64,000 nt of DNA from Halonatronum saccharophilum DSM 13868 (GTDB lineage: Bacteria > Bacillota > Halanaerobiia > Halobacteroidales > Halobacteroidaceae), in contig NZ_KI912094.1 of the NCBI RefSeq assembly GCF_000517025.1, positions 426,707 to 490,706 on the forward strand, given 5' to 3'. Positions 8,141 through 18,870 of this stretch are shown here, piece after piece (within the stretch, counting starts at the first letter, position 1; every line of letters begins with the position of its first letter). Under the pieces are notes generated by a model. The model was not told where the DNA came from, did no database searches, and saw only the letters and a program-made list of their open reading frames with translations. A program made the translations under genes and the position numbers.

Positions 8141-9064
8141 TTAATCTATCTTAAACAAAGTAGTACTTAAGTACCTTTCACCAGTATCTGGGGCTACTGT
8201 AACAACTCTCTTACCAGCACCTAACTCCTTAGCTACTTTTAAAGCCGCAGCGACAGCAGCTCCTGCAGAGATACCTGATAAAATGCCTTCTTTAGCAGCT
8301 AATTCTCTAGCCATCTCCATAGCCTCTTGATTTTCTATCTTAATAACCTTATCTAAAATATCAACATCTAAGGTGTCAGGAATAAATCCAGCACCAATAC
8401 CTTGGATCATATGTGGACCTGGTTTACCTCCACTAATTACTGGAGAACCTGTAGGTTCAACTGCTATAATTTCAATTCCATCTATTTTCTCCTTTAGTAT
8501 TTCACCTGTCCCTGTCACCGTACCACCAGTACCTACACCAGCAACAAAGGCATCAATCTTTCCATCTAAGTCACTAATAATCTCTTGGGCTGTGGTCTTT
8601 CGATGAACTGCAGGATTGGCAGGATTCATAAACTGTTGAGGCATAAAGTAACCCTCATTCTCCTCAGCCAACTCCTTAGCCTTCTCTATCGACCCAGGCA
8701 TACCATCTTCACCAGGAGTTAGGATAATATCAGCACCATAAGCCTTTAATATCTTCCTTCTTTCAATACTCATAGTATCAGGCATTACTAAAATAACCTT
8801 ATATCCTTTAGCTGCACCAATCATCGCTAAACCAATTCCTGTATTACCACTGGTAGGCTCTATAATAGTTCCACCAGCCTTCAAATCACCTGATTTCTCA
8901 GCACTTTCAATCATATTAAAGGCAATTCTATCCTTAACACTACCACCTGGATTGAAAGATTCGAGCTTTAGATAAACCTCTGCATCCTTTTCACTTACTA
9001 ATTTATTCAATTTTACCATAGGTGTCTTACCAACCAGCTCTGTAATATCATTGTATATAGTCAT
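8141..9064 (-). CDS. cysK: Cysteine synthase (O-acetylserine sulfhydrylase)
   Basis: A PLP fold-type II enzyme of 307 residues, the usual length for CysK. It makes cysteine from O-acetylserine and sulfide in the cytoplasm. The Schiff-base lysine is K44 in NPGGSVKDR and the phosphate/substrate loop is TSGNTG at about 71-76. GTGGTVTG and [10 protein letters not shown] are also present. It is a single-gene transcript: promoter at 9125-9153, leader motif at 9091-9108 and a strong terminator downstream. RBS is GGGAGG. Together with the sulfite reductase it closes the sulfite-sulfide-cysteine route. CysM is the alternative, but the sequence reads as CysK. Confidence 0.94.
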   Translation of the reverse strand: MTIYNDITELVGKTPMVKLNKLVSEKDAEVYLKLESFNPGGSVKDRIAFNMIESAEKSGDLKAGGTIIEPTSGNTGIGLAMIGAAKGYKVILVMPDTMSIERRKILKAYGADIILTPGEDGMPGSIEKAKELAEENEGYFMPQQFMNPANPAVHRKTTAQEIISDLDGKIDAFVAGVGTGGTVTGTGEILKEKIDGIEIIAVEPTGSPVISGGKPGPHMIQGIGAGFIPDTLDVDILDKVIKIENQEAMEMARELAAKEGILSGISAGAAVAAALKVAKELGAGKRVVTVAPDTGERYLSTTLFKID

Positions 9065-9090
9065 TTTTTAGCCTCCCTAAGAATATCAAA

Positions 9091-9108
9091 ACCGAGTATT
9101 CTTATCAG
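9091..9108 (-). promoter_or_regulatory. Shared leader motif of the sulfur regulon (cysK copy)
   Basis: Minus-strand CTGATAAGAATACTCGGT. It shares GAATACTCGG-like sequence with the hcyS and yeiH leaders and lies 17 bases downstream of the -10 box, consistent with a repressor roadblock site. Confidence 0.55.
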
Positions 9109-9124
9109 TTATTATTTTGTTAAT

Positions 9125-9153
9125 ATTATACCAAAGTCTACCGCCAAAATCAA
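9125..9153 (-). promoter_or_regulatory. cysK promoter
   Basis: -35 TTGATT (9148-9153), 17-base spacer, -10 TATAAT (9125-9130) on the minus strand. Confidence 0.75.
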
Positions 9154-9167
9154 GGTGTATTGAATCT

Positions 9168-9201
9168 GGAATCGAAAGTCAGCTAGCTGACTTTCGATTC
9201 C
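9168..9201. terminator. 34-base perfect palindrome after the DUF389 gene
   Basis: The arm GGAATCGAAAGTCAGCT is followed directly by its exact complement. It lies between the end of the DUF389 gene and the cysK promoter, so it can terminate the upstream transcript, though there is no T-tract. Its core GAAAGTCAGC-nn-GCTGACTTTC recurs at 21273-21302. Confidence 0.6.
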
Positions 9202-9212
9202 ACTATCCTCTA

Positions 9213-10433
9213 CTATATCTCTATTCTCTTTGTTGGTATTACTTCAAGATTCACTTTATATTCATCACCGATCTCTTCTTTAACCCGCTTACTAAAATCT
9301 TTAAAATACTGAGACTCTATATCCATAGATGTATATAAGATTATATCCACCTCACCCATCTCAACCTGAACTGATAATAGCCTTCCCTCAAAAGGATCAC
9401 CTATCTCCTCCCAGTATATATCTCTAATTATATCTTCGGGTTCACCTTGGACCATTTCCCTATATGTAATAACTGATAAAGGTAAAGATAAGATTATAAA
9501 GGATATTGTTAAAATTATTAGACTCTTCTTAATCATCTCTTTGGCTGTATCCTCATACCACCATTGAGGCTTTAAACCTTTGAAATAGAAAACTACTATA
9601 ATAGCTAATAACAAAGAGAATAAATTTCCAAATAAAAGTAAAGCTGCTCCTACAACAAGGTCTGCTTCACCTATTGATACTCCTATTCCCATAGTTGCCA
9701 TCACAGGGATTAAAGCAGCAGCTATTACTACTCCTACTAACTGCTGTGATTTTACGTTGGTAAGCAACGAATAGGCTCCTGCCCCACCTGCTGCTAAAGC
9801 TACTAATAAATCTGGTAAAGTAGGTAGCATCCTAACCTCTAATGCCCGATTAATAGTTACATTAGGAATTATAAAACCAAAGAAAGCTCCTACACCAATC
9901 CCAATTCCTATAATAGCTAATTCAACCACCATTCCTTTAGCAAATAACTTTAAATCACCCAAAACAATACCAATTGCCATAGTAGCAATCGGGCCAAAGA
10001 CTGGTGCAATAATCATCGAACCTACTATTACAGCTGTATTATCGAGTATTAAACCTAATGTTGCAACTATAGCTGCAACTATAGCCATAAAAATTATCTC
10101 ACTACTTAATTCACTATTATCCTTAGCATAGGTGACTATAGTCTCCCTACTTGCCCTATAATCCTCTACCTTAGCCTTCTCTTCATCCTTAGGGATGACC
10201 GTATCAGGAGTAAAGATAACCAAACTTCTTTCAGCATTATTGACAAAATCAAACTCCTTTTTCATCTTATCAATTAATAAATCAGCATTCCCATACAAAA
10301 GATTTACAATAAGTAGATCACCTGTATTTGATTGAATTAACTTATAGTCCTCTTCTTCAAAACCTAAATTCATTAATAAAGAGATTGCCCTATCACCTTC
10401 ACCAGCAGCAAAATTAGCATGTATAACTTGCAT
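9213..10433 (-). CDS. DUF389 / TIGR00341-family membrane protein
   Basis: A 406-residue protein. The soluble N-terminus (about 1-110) begins MQVIHANFAAGEGDRAISLL. A multi-span membrane core (about 125-310) has the family signature NTAVIVGSMIIAPVFGPI and AAALIPVMATMGIG. A further helix and a soluble C-terminal tail end RVKEEIGDEYKVNLEV. The function of the family is unknown. The ATG chosen follows GAGGTGA; a GTG three codons earlier is part of that ribosome site. A palindrome downstream separates it from cysK. Confidence 0.82.
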   Translation of the reverse strand: MQVIHANFAAGEGDRAISLLMNLGFEEEDYKLIQSNTGDLLIVNLLYGNADLLIDKMKKEFDFVNNAERSLVIFTPDTVIPKDEEKAKVEDYRASRETIVTYAKDNSELSSEIIFMAIVAAIVATLGLILDNTAVIVGSMIIAPVFGPIATMAIGIVLGDLKLFAKGMVVELAIIGIGIGVGAFFGFIIPNVTINRALEVRMLPTLPDLLVALAAGGAGAYSLLTNVKSQQLVGVVIAAALIPVMATMGIGVSIGEADLVVGAALLLFGNLFSLLLAIIVVFYFKGLKPQWWYEDTAKEMIKKSLIILTISFIILSLPLSVITYREMVQGEPEDIIRDIYWEEIGDPFEGRLLSVQVEMGEVDIILYTSMDIESQYFKDFSKRVKEEIGDEYKVNLEVIPTKRIEI

Positions 10434-10517
10434 ATTAGTCACCTCTTTAATATATTACCACCAAATAATAAGTTATAAACCAATTACCTCTAATAAAGAA
10501 AACTAGTCTGCCAAAAA

Positions 10518-10814
10518 CTACCTATCAACCTTTTTAACCCGTTCTAAAATTAATTTATACCCATCAGCTCCATAGTTCAACGAGCGTTTAACTCTACTTA
10601 TGGTTGCAGTGCTAGCACCTGTATCTTGAGCAATCTCATCATAGGTATAACCTTCACTTAGCATCTTAGCTACCTCTAACCTTTGGGCCAAAGACTTAAT
10701 CTCATTGACTGTACAGATATCCTCAAAAAATTTATAACATTCTCCTACATCTTCTAATAATAAAATCGCCTCTGCCAATCGATCAGTAAATTCATCTCTT
10801 ATCTTAGAACTCAT
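10518..10814 (-). CDS. yerC: YerC/YecD family TrpR-like DNA-binding protein
   Basis: A 98-residue protein of the TrpR superfamily found in Firmicutes. The helix-turn-helix is YTYDEIAQDTGASTATISRV at about residues 56-75. It is preceded by the helix CTVNEIKSLAQRLEVAKML. Its regulon is not defined from this sequence. It has GGGGGG in front of the ATG. It stands alone, 85 bases upstream of DUF389's start, and might be co-transcribed with it. Confidence 0.88.
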   Translation of the reverse strand: MSSKIRDEFTDRLAEAILLLEDVGECYKFFEDICTVNEIKSLAQRLEVAKMLSEGYTYDEIAQDTGASTATISRVKRSLNYGADGYKLILERVKKVDR

Positions 10815-10956
10815 TATTAACCCCCCTTAATAATTTCTTATACTTATTATAATAGATTTTCCAACTATTTACCAGCAATTTAACACTTTAAAGTAAGAAA
10901 GTAAGGAGGAATAATCTCAAAAATAATCTATAAAAATAATGTTTCCAAAGCTCATC

Positions 10957-11580
10957 CTAATTTATTCTTTCTGAAAGTTTATAATTTTCTTTAATCCTAA
11001 TAACATCAATAAAATCAAAGGAATATTTCAATATTGGACCAGTCCCTAAAGCTAAAATAATTGTCCCTATTCCTACTGGGCCTCCCATAAAATAACCACT
11101 AAGAAGAGCTGTTAACTCGATACCACTTCTAACTATTCCTATATTAACCTTAAAAATATTATCTAAAGCTACCATTAAGGTATCCCTTGGCCCTGTTCCA
11201 CACTTGCCTGAGATATAAAGGGCTGCTCCTATGCTAAAGACTACTAAACCGATCAACATATAAGTGTAACTCAAAGCTATACCCCTTGGTTTAGGTATAT
11301 AGACCATTAAAAGATCAATTATTATTCCACATAATATTACATTAAGCAAGGTGCCGAAGCTAGGCTTAACCCTAGCTATCAAAAAAGCAATTAATAATAC
11401 TAAAACTCCAGCCAGTTGGCCAGCTTGTCCAATTGTCAAATTTATATAATTGGTCATTCCAATATGAAATACGTCCCAAGGTGCTACTCCTAAATTAGCC
11501 TTTATAGTTAGAACATTACCAAAGGCCATAACAAATAAACCAGAAAAAAACATTAAATAATTCTTCTTATTAGTATCCAT
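10957..11580 (-). CDS. YczE/YyaS/YitT-type integral membrane protein
   Basis: A 207-residue protein with about five membrane spans. The N-terminal region has FVMAFGNVLTIKANLGVAPW and a central CGTGPRDTLMVAL motif. Both are characteristic of the YczE family (duplicated GxxPWD / GPRD loops). Family members are proposed transporters or regulators of secondary metabolism; no substrate can be inferred here. The ATG is preceded by GAAGGG. No clear partner gene. Confidence 0.75.
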   Translation of the reverse strand: MDTNKKNYLMFFSGLFVMAFGNVLTIKANLGVAPWDVFHIGMTNYINLTIGQAGQLAGVLVLLIAFLIARVKPSFGTLLNVILCGIIIDLLMVYIPKPRGIALSYTYMLIGLVVFSIGAALYISGKCGTGPRDTLMVALDNIFKVNIGIVRSGIELTALLSGYFMGGPVGIGTIILALGTGPILKYSFDFIDVIRIKENYKLSERIN

Positions 11581-11740
11581 TCTTACCCTTCTTTCTGTTA
11601 AATAATATCAATTAACCTTATCTAAGTCGATGATACGACTGAACAACATAAGTAACCTCTTCTTATTATATCTCTTTTTAAACTTAAATCACCTTTAATT
11701 TTTTAAACCCAAACCCTAGTAAAAGAGCTAGCCTTTATTG

Positions 11741-12433
11741 CTATTTTACATCAACAAAAGCTAGAGAGTCTTTAATTTTAAAGAGAAGCCTCGCCGGACA
11801 ATCTTCAATAGAAACCCCTTCACTAATAAAACTATTATAAGCTTGAGCTTTACTCTCACCAAAAAAGAGAATAATAGCTTTTTTAGCCCCTAAAATCTGC
11901 TTTCTAGAAGCACTGATTCTCTTAGGAGGTAGCTTTGGTGAATCCTCCACCAATATATACAAATTAGATTGATCTTTAATTGACTGATGATTAGAAAACA
12001 AAGAAGCTATATGACCATCCTCACCAGAGCTTAAAAGGAAAATGTCAAACTTTGCACCCAAGCTTTCAAACTCTCCATTATAACCTTCTAATCCATAATC
12101 ATCCTTATCCGAATCATACCTAAAGGGATGTAGATTATCTTCTGATAGTTGGCCCTCTTCTAATAACTGATTTAAAAAGGTTTTCTTAGCCAACTTAAAG
12201 TTACTCTCATCACTATCTAAAGGTACTAAACGTTCATCTGCCATGAAGAAATGTACGTTGGCCCACTCTACTTCAATATCTAGTAGATTAGAAAATACTC
12301 CAGCAACAGAACTACCCCCAACAATACCTACTACAACCTCACTCTTTACTCTAAGTAACTCTTCAATGGTATTGGCAATTTCTTTAGCAGCATCTCTCTC
12401 TAAATTATTCCTTTCCCCTATCAACATCTCCAT
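11741..12433 (-). CDS. pgl: 6-phosphogluconolactonase
   Basis: A 230-residue enzyme of the NagB/DevB fold that hydrolyses 6-phosphogluconolactone in the pentose phosphate pathway. Visible motifs are VGIVGGSSVAGVF (phosphate loop), VHFFMADERLVPLDSDESNF and the catalytic-region SSGEDGHIASLFSNH. Length fits the family. GAGGAG lies before the ATG. No zwf or gnd is adjacent, so context adds little. Confidence 0.9.
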   Translation of the reverse strand: MEMLIGERNNLERDAAKEIANTIEELLRVKSEVVVGIVGGSSVAGVFSNLLDIEVEWANVHFFMADERLVPLDSDESNFKLAKKTFLNQLLEEGQLSEDNLHPFRYDSDKDDYGLEGYNGEFESLGAKFDIFLLSSGEDGHIASLFSNHQSIKDQSNLYILVEDSPKLPPKRISASRKQILGAKKAIILFFGESKAQAYNSFISEGVSIEDCPARLLFKIKDSLAFVDVK

Positions 12434-12521
12434 AAATTCTCCTCCTCATATAGAGCTTCTTTACTTAGAGTATATAAATAAATACACTATTATTCAACAA
12501 TCGCAAAGATTTAACCTAAAA

Positions 12522-12543
12522 AAGGTGAGATAAATCTCACCTT
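12522..12543 (-). terminator. Terminator-like hairpin
   Basis: AAGGTGAGAT-AA-ATCTCACCTT, followed on the minus strand by TTTTAGGTT. It would end transcription coming from the truncated permease remnant before pgl. Confidence 0.6.
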
Positions 12544-12587
12544 CTTCCTCTACATATTTTATATAATTGAAATTAAATAAGTAATAG

Positions 12588-12732
12588 AGTGTCAGTTCAA
12601 TTGATAGTTTAAAATTGATAATTGACAGTTAAAAACCTTAAACCATAAAGTACTTATAAGGTTTTGACCTTAACTATCAATTATCCACTATCAATTATCA
12701 ATTTAATAAAGCTACGCTTTATTACTACTACC
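12588..12732. repeat. Dispersed hairpin repeat, arm class B
   Basis: The arms are AATTGATAGTTTAAAATTGA and its partner AACTATCAATTATCCACTAT. The core TAAAAACCTTAAACCATAAA looks like the class A core in inverted orientation. It closes with the family end AATAAAGCTACGCTTTATTA. Confidence 0.65.
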
Positions 12733-12779
12733 CTACATATAGCAATATTGAATTATAAATAAGAAACAAAAAAGATATA

Positions 12780-13051
12780 CTATCCAATGAACCTCATCGC
12801 CTTCTCCATAAAGAAGCTTAATAATAAGGATAATTGGCCAACAAAGCCATACACAAAGTGGCAAAAGCGGCTGACATAGCAGTACCAATCATTACTGCTT
12901 CGAAGGGCATCCCAGTTTGAGAGATAATACTTGGGTTAACAAAAATAATATAAGCCATAGTCATAAAGGTAGTTAGACCAGCTAAAACCTCTGTTCTAAT
13001 GTCAGTGCTGTGTTTAGATAATTTAAATAATTTCTCCATTAAATTACTCAT
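12780..13051 (-). pseudogene. Truncated NCS2-family purine permease (N-terminal remnant)
   Basis: Residues 1-77 are clearly paralogous to the intact permease at 13289-14602: MEKLFKLSKHSTDIRTEVLA aligns with FENFFKLKEHGTDVKTEMMA. Both continue with TTFMTMAYIIFVNP. The frame stops after LLANYPYY, where the intact protein has FYANYPFALAPG. Some 360 residues are missing, although a short tail after the stop could be a remnant of the C-terminus. It has no riboswitch. Probably an internal deletion of a tandem duplicate; it is unlikely to transport. Confidence 0.75.
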
Positions 13052-13209
13052 ACAGTCATCCCCTTTGTTAATGTTCGTTTTATATTGTCTTTTCCTTCAA
13101 ACCTTATTAAGAATAACACAATTAATAGATGTAGTCAAAAAAAGACTTACATTGTAATTATTTATCGTTTGATTATTCGTTTTAGTCAGGATTTCTCTTC
13201 CAAAATAAA

Positions 13210-13253
13210 AAAGTCCCTTCTGAAGGTTTAATTAAACCTTCAGAAGGGACTTT
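13210..13253 (-). terminator. Terminator after the NCS2 permease
   Basis: A perfect 22-base arm inverted repeat (AAAGTCCCTTCTGAAGGTTT plus AA, then its complement). On the minus strand it is followed by TTTTTATTTTG. Confidence 0.85.
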
Positions 13254-13288
13254 AATCAGTCTATTATATTTAAAAGTGTAAATTCAAT

Positions 13289-14602
13289 CTACATAAACAA
13301 ATACTTGATTACAAATAAAACAGCCAAAATATTAATAATTGTATTTGTCTCTTTTCCTCTTCCAGAAACAAGTTTCATTACTGGATAGATAATAATACCT
13401 GCTGCAATACCCTCAGCAATACTGAAAGTAAATGGCATCATAGCAATAGTCATAAAAGCTGGGAACGCTTCAGTGAAATCTTCAAAATCAATATCCTTAA
13501 TAGCTCCCATCATCAGAACACCAACAATAACCAATGCAGGTGCTGTTGCTTCAGAAGGTACCAATAATACTAATGGAGATATTAATAAAGAAGCCAAGAA
13601 TAAAACCCCAACAGTTACTGCAGTCAAACCAGTCTTACCACCTTCAACAATTCCTGCAGTACTCTCTACATAAGTAGTTACAGTACTTGTTCCTAAAACT
13701 GCTCCTACAGTTGTTCCAACAGAATCAGCCATCAGAGCTTTATCTGCTCTAGGTAAATTCCCATCTTCATCTAACATACCTGCCCTAGCTCCAGTTCCAA
13801 CCAAAGTACCAATAGTATCAAATAAATCTACAAAAGTTAAAGCCAAAATAACATTTAACATACCAAAGTTAAATAACTCTGGGAATCCATCTATAAAAGC
13901 ACCAAAAGATTCAAAACTAACTGCCAATGAGAAAGGACTAAATCCTTCTCCAATCTCTACAACACCCATTGGAATACCAATAATAGTTGTAATAACTATC
14001 CCAATTAAAATAGAACCTTTAAACCCTCTAGCCATCAAAATACCAGTTATAGCCAAACCAATCAAAGCTAAAAGCACACCTGGTTCAGTTAAATTATCAG
14101 TCAACGCTACTAAAGTAGCCTGATCTGATATAACTATTCCAGCATTCTTAAGACCGATTAAAGCAATAAATAAACCAATACCAGCACTTACTGCACTCTT
14201 TAAAGAAGTTGGAATTGCATTTACCAAAGCGGTTCTTAATCCTGTTATCGTAATAAAGATAAAGAAGATACCAGAAACAAATACTGCTGCTAAAGCTGCT
14301 TGCCAACTTAATCCCATTCCTAAAACCACAGTATAAGCAAAGAAAGCATTAAGCCCCATACCTGGTGCTAGTGCAAAAGGATAATTTGCATAAAAGCCCA
14401 TAATCAAAGTAGCTAAAGCTGCTGAAATAACTGTTGCAGCCATTACAGCCTCAAAAGGCATCCCTGCATCGCTAAGAATTAATGGATTAACTATAATAAT
14501 GTAAGCCATTGTCATAAAAGTAGTTACCCCTGCCATCATCTCCGTCTTAACATCAGTTCCATGTTCCTTCAACTTAAAGAAATTTTCAAAAAAATCAGAC
14601 AT
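13289..14602 (-). CDS. NCS2/AzgA-type guanine-hypoxanthine permease
   Basis: A 437-residue permease of the AzgA/PbuG branch with about 12 membrane spans. Family landmarks are TTFMTMAYIIIVNP, ALAPGMGLNAFFAYTVV, LIALIGLKNAGIV, the substrate-domain LTFVDLFDTIGTLVGTGARA and STVTTYVESTAGIVEGGKTG. It brings purine bases into the cell. A guanine riboswitch with a terminator precedes it, which supports guanine/hypoxanthine over adenine as ligand. It is monocistronic. Its ATG follows AAGGGGG. Confidence 0.92.
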   Translation of the reverse strand: MSDFFENFFKLKEHGTDVKTEMMAGVTTFMTMAYIIIVNPLILSDAGMPFEAVMAATVISAALATLIMGFYANYPFALAPGMGLNAFFAYTVVLGMGLSWQAALAAVFVSGIFFIFITITGLRTALVNAIPTSLKSAVSAGIGLFIALIGLKNAGIVISDQATLVALTDNLTEPGVLLALIGLAITGILMARGFKGSILIGIVITTIIGIPMGVVEIGEGFSPFSLAVSFESFGAFIDGFPELFNFGMLNVILALTFVDLFDTIGTLVGTGARAGMLDEDGNLPRADKALMADSVGTTVGAVLGTSTVTTYVESTAGIVEGGKTGLTAVTVGVLFLASLLISPLVLLVPSEATAPALVIVGVLMMGAIKDIDFEDFTEAFPAFMTIAMMPFTFSIAEGIAAGIIIYPVMKLVSGRGKETNTIINILAVLFVIKYLFM

Positions 14603-14651
14603 TAAAAGTCCCCCTTATTAGATGTTTTATTCAATCGATATTGAAAATAAA

Positions 14652-14692
14652 AATCCCAAGTATAATTCCATAGGGAATTAGTGACTTGGGAT
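14652..14692 (-). terminator. Expression-platform terminator of the permease riboswitch
   Basis: The outer stem ATCCCAAGT / ACTTGGGAT encloses an inner AATTCC / GGAATT stem. On the minus strand it is followed by TTTTTATTTT. This is the off-state hairpin of a transcriptional riboswitch. Confidence 0.8.
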
Positions 14693-14717
14693 AAGGATGT
14701 AGTATATAACTACAATA

Positions 14718-14792
14718 ATCACCCCGTAGTCGGCTAATTTACGGTTAACCGGTAGAAACTTTCAGGCCCTATTCCTGATATTATACGGATAG
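14718..14792 (-). ncRNA. Purine (guanine-class) riboswitch aptamer
   Basis: The minus strand reads CCGTATAATATCAGGAATAG, then GTTTCTACCGGTTAACCGTA, then AGCCGACTACGG. P1 pairs CCGTA with TACGG. The specificity position in GACTAC is C, which marks guanine/hypoxanthine rather than adenine. Control is by the terminator just downstream. Confidence 0.93.
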
Positions 14793-14869
14793 AATAATTT
14801 ACTTTTATTTTTTATCTCACACAGTTCTCAAAACCAGCAAATATAATTATATTTGCCTTTTATGCTCTA

Positions 14870-14898
14870 ATTATATAACAGAATGAAACAATGTTCAA
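14870..14898 (-). promoter_or_regulatory. Promoter of the riboswitch-permease unit
   Basis: -35 TTGAAC (14893-14898), 17-base spacer, -10 TATAAT (14870-14875), about 75 bases before the aptamer. Confidence 0.65.
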
Positions 14899-14938
14899 GT
14901 TAAAACTAATATTTTTATCTTTTTTTAAAATAAGGTTC

Positions 14939-14958
14939 GTGTTTTTTCTAAAAAACAC
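14939..14958 (-). terminator. Weak hairpin after guaA
   Basis: GTGTTTTTT and AAAAAACAC can pair just downstream of the guaA stop. It is a plausible but weak terminator. Confidence 0.4.
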
Positions 14959-14986
14959 CATTGAAATAGAGAATATTAAACTTCAT

Positions 14987-16534
14987 TTACTCCCACTCTA
15001 TTGTTGCTGGAGGTTTAGAAGTTATATCATAAACAACCCTATTAACTTCTTCAACTTCATTTGTTATTCTTGTAGATATTTTCTCTAAAACTTCATAAGG
15101 TATCCTAGACCAATCAGCAGTCATAGCATCCTTACTCTTAATGGCCCTCAATCCTATTGTATAAGAATAAGTTCTTCCATCTCCCATAACTCCTACACTC
15201 CTTATAGGAGGTAAAACAGCAAAGTATTGCCAAATTTCTCTATCTAAACCTGCTTCTTTAATCTCTTCTCTAAAAATAGCATCTGCCTCTTGTAGTATTT
15301 CAACCTTCTCTGGTGTTACCTCTGCTAAGACTCTTATACCCAATCCTGGTCCTGGAAAAGGTTGTCTCCAAACAACCTCAGCAGGTAAGCCAAGAGCTTC
15401 TCCTACTTCACGTACCTCATCTTTAAACAATTCTCTTAATGGTTCAATCAACTTAAACTCTATATCTTCTGGAAGCCCACCTACATTATGATGACTCTTG
15501 ATAGTAGAAGCGCCTTCACTTGCTCCACTTTCAATCACATCAGAATAGATAGTTCCTTGAACTAGAAATTTAGCATCTCCTAACTTGCCTGATTCTTCTT
15601 CAAAGACCCTAATAAACTCATTTCCAATTATCTTTCTCTTCTCTTCAGGATCTCCTACTCCATCTAAAGCATTTAAAAACCTTTCTTGAGCATTTACATA
15701 AACTAAGTTCATAGAAAATTCTTTGGCAAAAGTCTCTTCTACTTGTGCACCTTCACCCTTTCTCAACAAACCATGGTCAACAAAGATACAAGTCAAATTA
15801 TCACCAATTGCTTTATGTACTAAAGCAGCAGCTACAGAGGAGTCTACACCCCCAGAAAGTCCACATACAACCTTGTGATCTCCAGCCTTCTCCTTTATCT
15901 CTTCAATAAGCTCATCTACTAAGATAGATGTTTTCCAGTCCCCTTTACACTTGCATACCTTCTTTAAGAAATTATCTAAAATTTCTCTACCTTGAGGTGT
16001 ATGCTCAACTTCAGGATGGAACTGCACACCATAAAAACCTTTCTCTTTATTACCAATTGCTGCAACAGGCGAGTTATCAGTATAGCCTATGATTTCAAAG
16101 CCTTCTGGTATCTCTTCAACTCTATCACCATGACTCATCCAACACTCTAACTCATTACCTAAACCTGCAAAAAATTCTCCATTTTCCTTAACCTTCATAG
16201 TAGCTCGTCCATACTCTCTATGCTCTGCTTTTTCAACTTTGCCACCAACTAAAGAATGAGTCATCAACTGCATACCATAACAAATTCCCAAAATAGGTAT
16301 TCCTAACTCAAATATCTCCTCATCAACATATGGAGCCCCCTCTTCGTATACACTAGCAGGTCCTCCAGAAAAGATTATCCCTTTAGGATTCAACTCCTTA
16401 ATCCTATCTACTGATATATTATAAGGAAAAACCTGTGAATAAACATCTGTTTCTCTTACCCTACGAGCAATTAACTTACTGTATTGCCCACCAAAATCCA
16501 ATACAACTACTAATTCATGATCTTTTCTTCCCAT
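14987..16534 (-). CDS. guaA: GMP synthase (glutamine-hydrolysing)
   Basis: A 515-residue two-domain enzyme converting XMP to GMP. The class I amidotransferase domain (1-195) has the nucleophile C85 in GICYGMQLM and the His/Glu pair in [11 protein letters not shown]. The ATP pyrophosphatase domain has the P-loop GLSGGVDSS. The C-terminal dimerisation domain ends [12 protein letters not shown], the standard GuaA terminus. The ATG at [10 protein letters not shown] follows GGGAGGG; an in-frame upstream extension of 11 codons lies on the leader and is rejected. A guanine riboswitch controls it, giving end-product feedback. Confidence 0.97.
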   Translation of the reverse strand: MGRKDHELVVVLDFGGQYSKLIARRVRETDVYSQVFPYNISVDRIKELNPKGIIFSGGPASVYEEGAPYVDEEIFELGIPILGICYGMQLMTHSLVGGKVEKAEHREYGRATMKVKENGEFFAGLGNELECWMSHGDRVEEIPEGFEIIGYTDNSPVAAIGNKEKGFYGVQFHPEVEHTPQGREILDNFLKKVCKCKGDWKTSILVDELIEEIKEKAGDHKVVCGLSGGVDSSVAAALVHKAIGDNLTCIFVDHGLLRKGEGAQVEETFAKEFSMNLVYVNAQERFLNALDGVGDPEEKRKIIGNEFIRVFEEESGKLGDAKFLVQGTIYSDVIESGASEGASTIKSHHNVGGLPEDIEFKLIEPLRELFKDEVREVGEALGLPAEVVWRQPFPGPGLGIRVLAEVTPEKVEILQEADAIFREEIKEAGLDREIWQYFAVLPPIRSVGVMGDGRTYSYTIGLRAIKSKDAMTADWSRIPYEVLEKISTRITNEVEEVNRVVYDITSKPPATIEWE

Positions 16535-16565
16535 TATAAAATCCCTCCCAATTCTTATTATAAAC

Positions 16566-16611
16566 AAAAATCCTAAACCTTAATCTCATCACGGGATTAA
16601 TAGTCTAGGAA
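16566..16611 (-). terminator. Expression-platform terminator of the guaA riboswitch
   Basis: The stem TCCTAGAC / GTTTAGGA with inner TTAATC / GATTAA is followed on the minus strand by TTTTTGTTTA, then the guaA ribosome site. Confidence 0.75.
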
Positions 16612-16663
16612 ATAGAGATATAATAATTATAGTTGTCCTATAATAAATTATGTAAACTATATC

Positions 16664-16742
16664 ACTATCTCGTAGTCAGCTAAATTTACGGTTAGCTGGT
16701 AGAAACCATCGAGCCTTATCCCCGAAGTTATACGAAATGGCG
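16664..16742 (-). ncRNA. Purine (guanine-class) riboswitch aptamer of guaA
   Basis: The minus strand reads TTTCGTATAACTTCGGGGAT, then GGTTTCTACCAGCTAACCGT, then AGCTGACTACGAGA. P1, P2 and P3 boxes match the purine class. The discriminator in GACTAC is C, so guanine. It is the second such element within 2 kb. Confidence 0.93.
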
Positions 16743-16775
16743 TCAAAATGCCTGATTTTTTTACTTATATAAGGT

Positions 16776-16804
16776 AGTATAAATGAGATTGTCTCTATTG
16801 TCAA
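16776..16804 (-). promoter_or_regulatory. Promoter of the guaA riboswitch unit
   Basis: -35 TTGACA (16799-16804), 17-base spacer, -10 TATACT (16776-16781). Confidence 0.7.
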
Positions 16805-16865
16805 GGGAAGTTAAGGCTTAGTTTCTTATAGCAAGCTCTCATCTGTTAAATTGTGACATTCTATA

Positions 16866-17045
16866 GTAATAAAGTGTCACTTTCGTGCCACTAGTAATGG
16901 GTAATGAGTGAAGAGTAATGAGTAAAGTCAAAATCTCAAAACCTCTTATAAGTCTTAGGTAACAAAGGGGTTTCTGTTTTTTTAAGGTTTTACTCATCAC
17001 TGATTACTCATCACCAGTAATAAAGCTCCGCTTTATTACTATTAA
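16866..17045. repeat. Dispersed hairpin repeat, arm class A (second full copy)
   Basis: It runs from AGTGTCACTTTCGTGCCACT, through TAATGGGTAATGAGTGAAGA, a core (AAAATCTCAAAACCTCTTAT ... AACAAAGGGG), and the opposite arm TTACTCATCACTGATTACTC, to AATAAAGCTCCGCTTTATTA. It is homologous over its length to 441-610. Confidence 0.75.
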
Positions 17046-17054
17046 CCTTCAAAT

Positions 17055-17092
17055 AAAAAAATCTCTAAGAGAATTCTCTCTCAGAGATTTTT
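17055..17092 (-). terminator. Terminator after groEL
   Basis: AAAAAATCTCT and AGAGATTTTTT arms with an AAGAGAATTCTCTC centre. It begins six bases after the stop codon and has a built-in T-tract on the minus strand. Confidence 0.8.
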
Positions 17093-17097
17093 TAACC

Positions 17098-18756
<1,659 letters not shown>

Positions 18757-18870
18757 TTAATTTATTTCGCTTTAAATTTATCAAATCTTAAAATTAAATA
18801 ATCAAAGGCTCTCAGATCTAAGCTGTACATAAAGATTAATATTGAGCAATTAAGAACCTACTCTCTTAAA

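Noticed and set aside
12243-12533. A plus-strand 96-codon frame
   Set aside because: It overlaps pgl in antisense, and its tail falls in a terminator hairpin.
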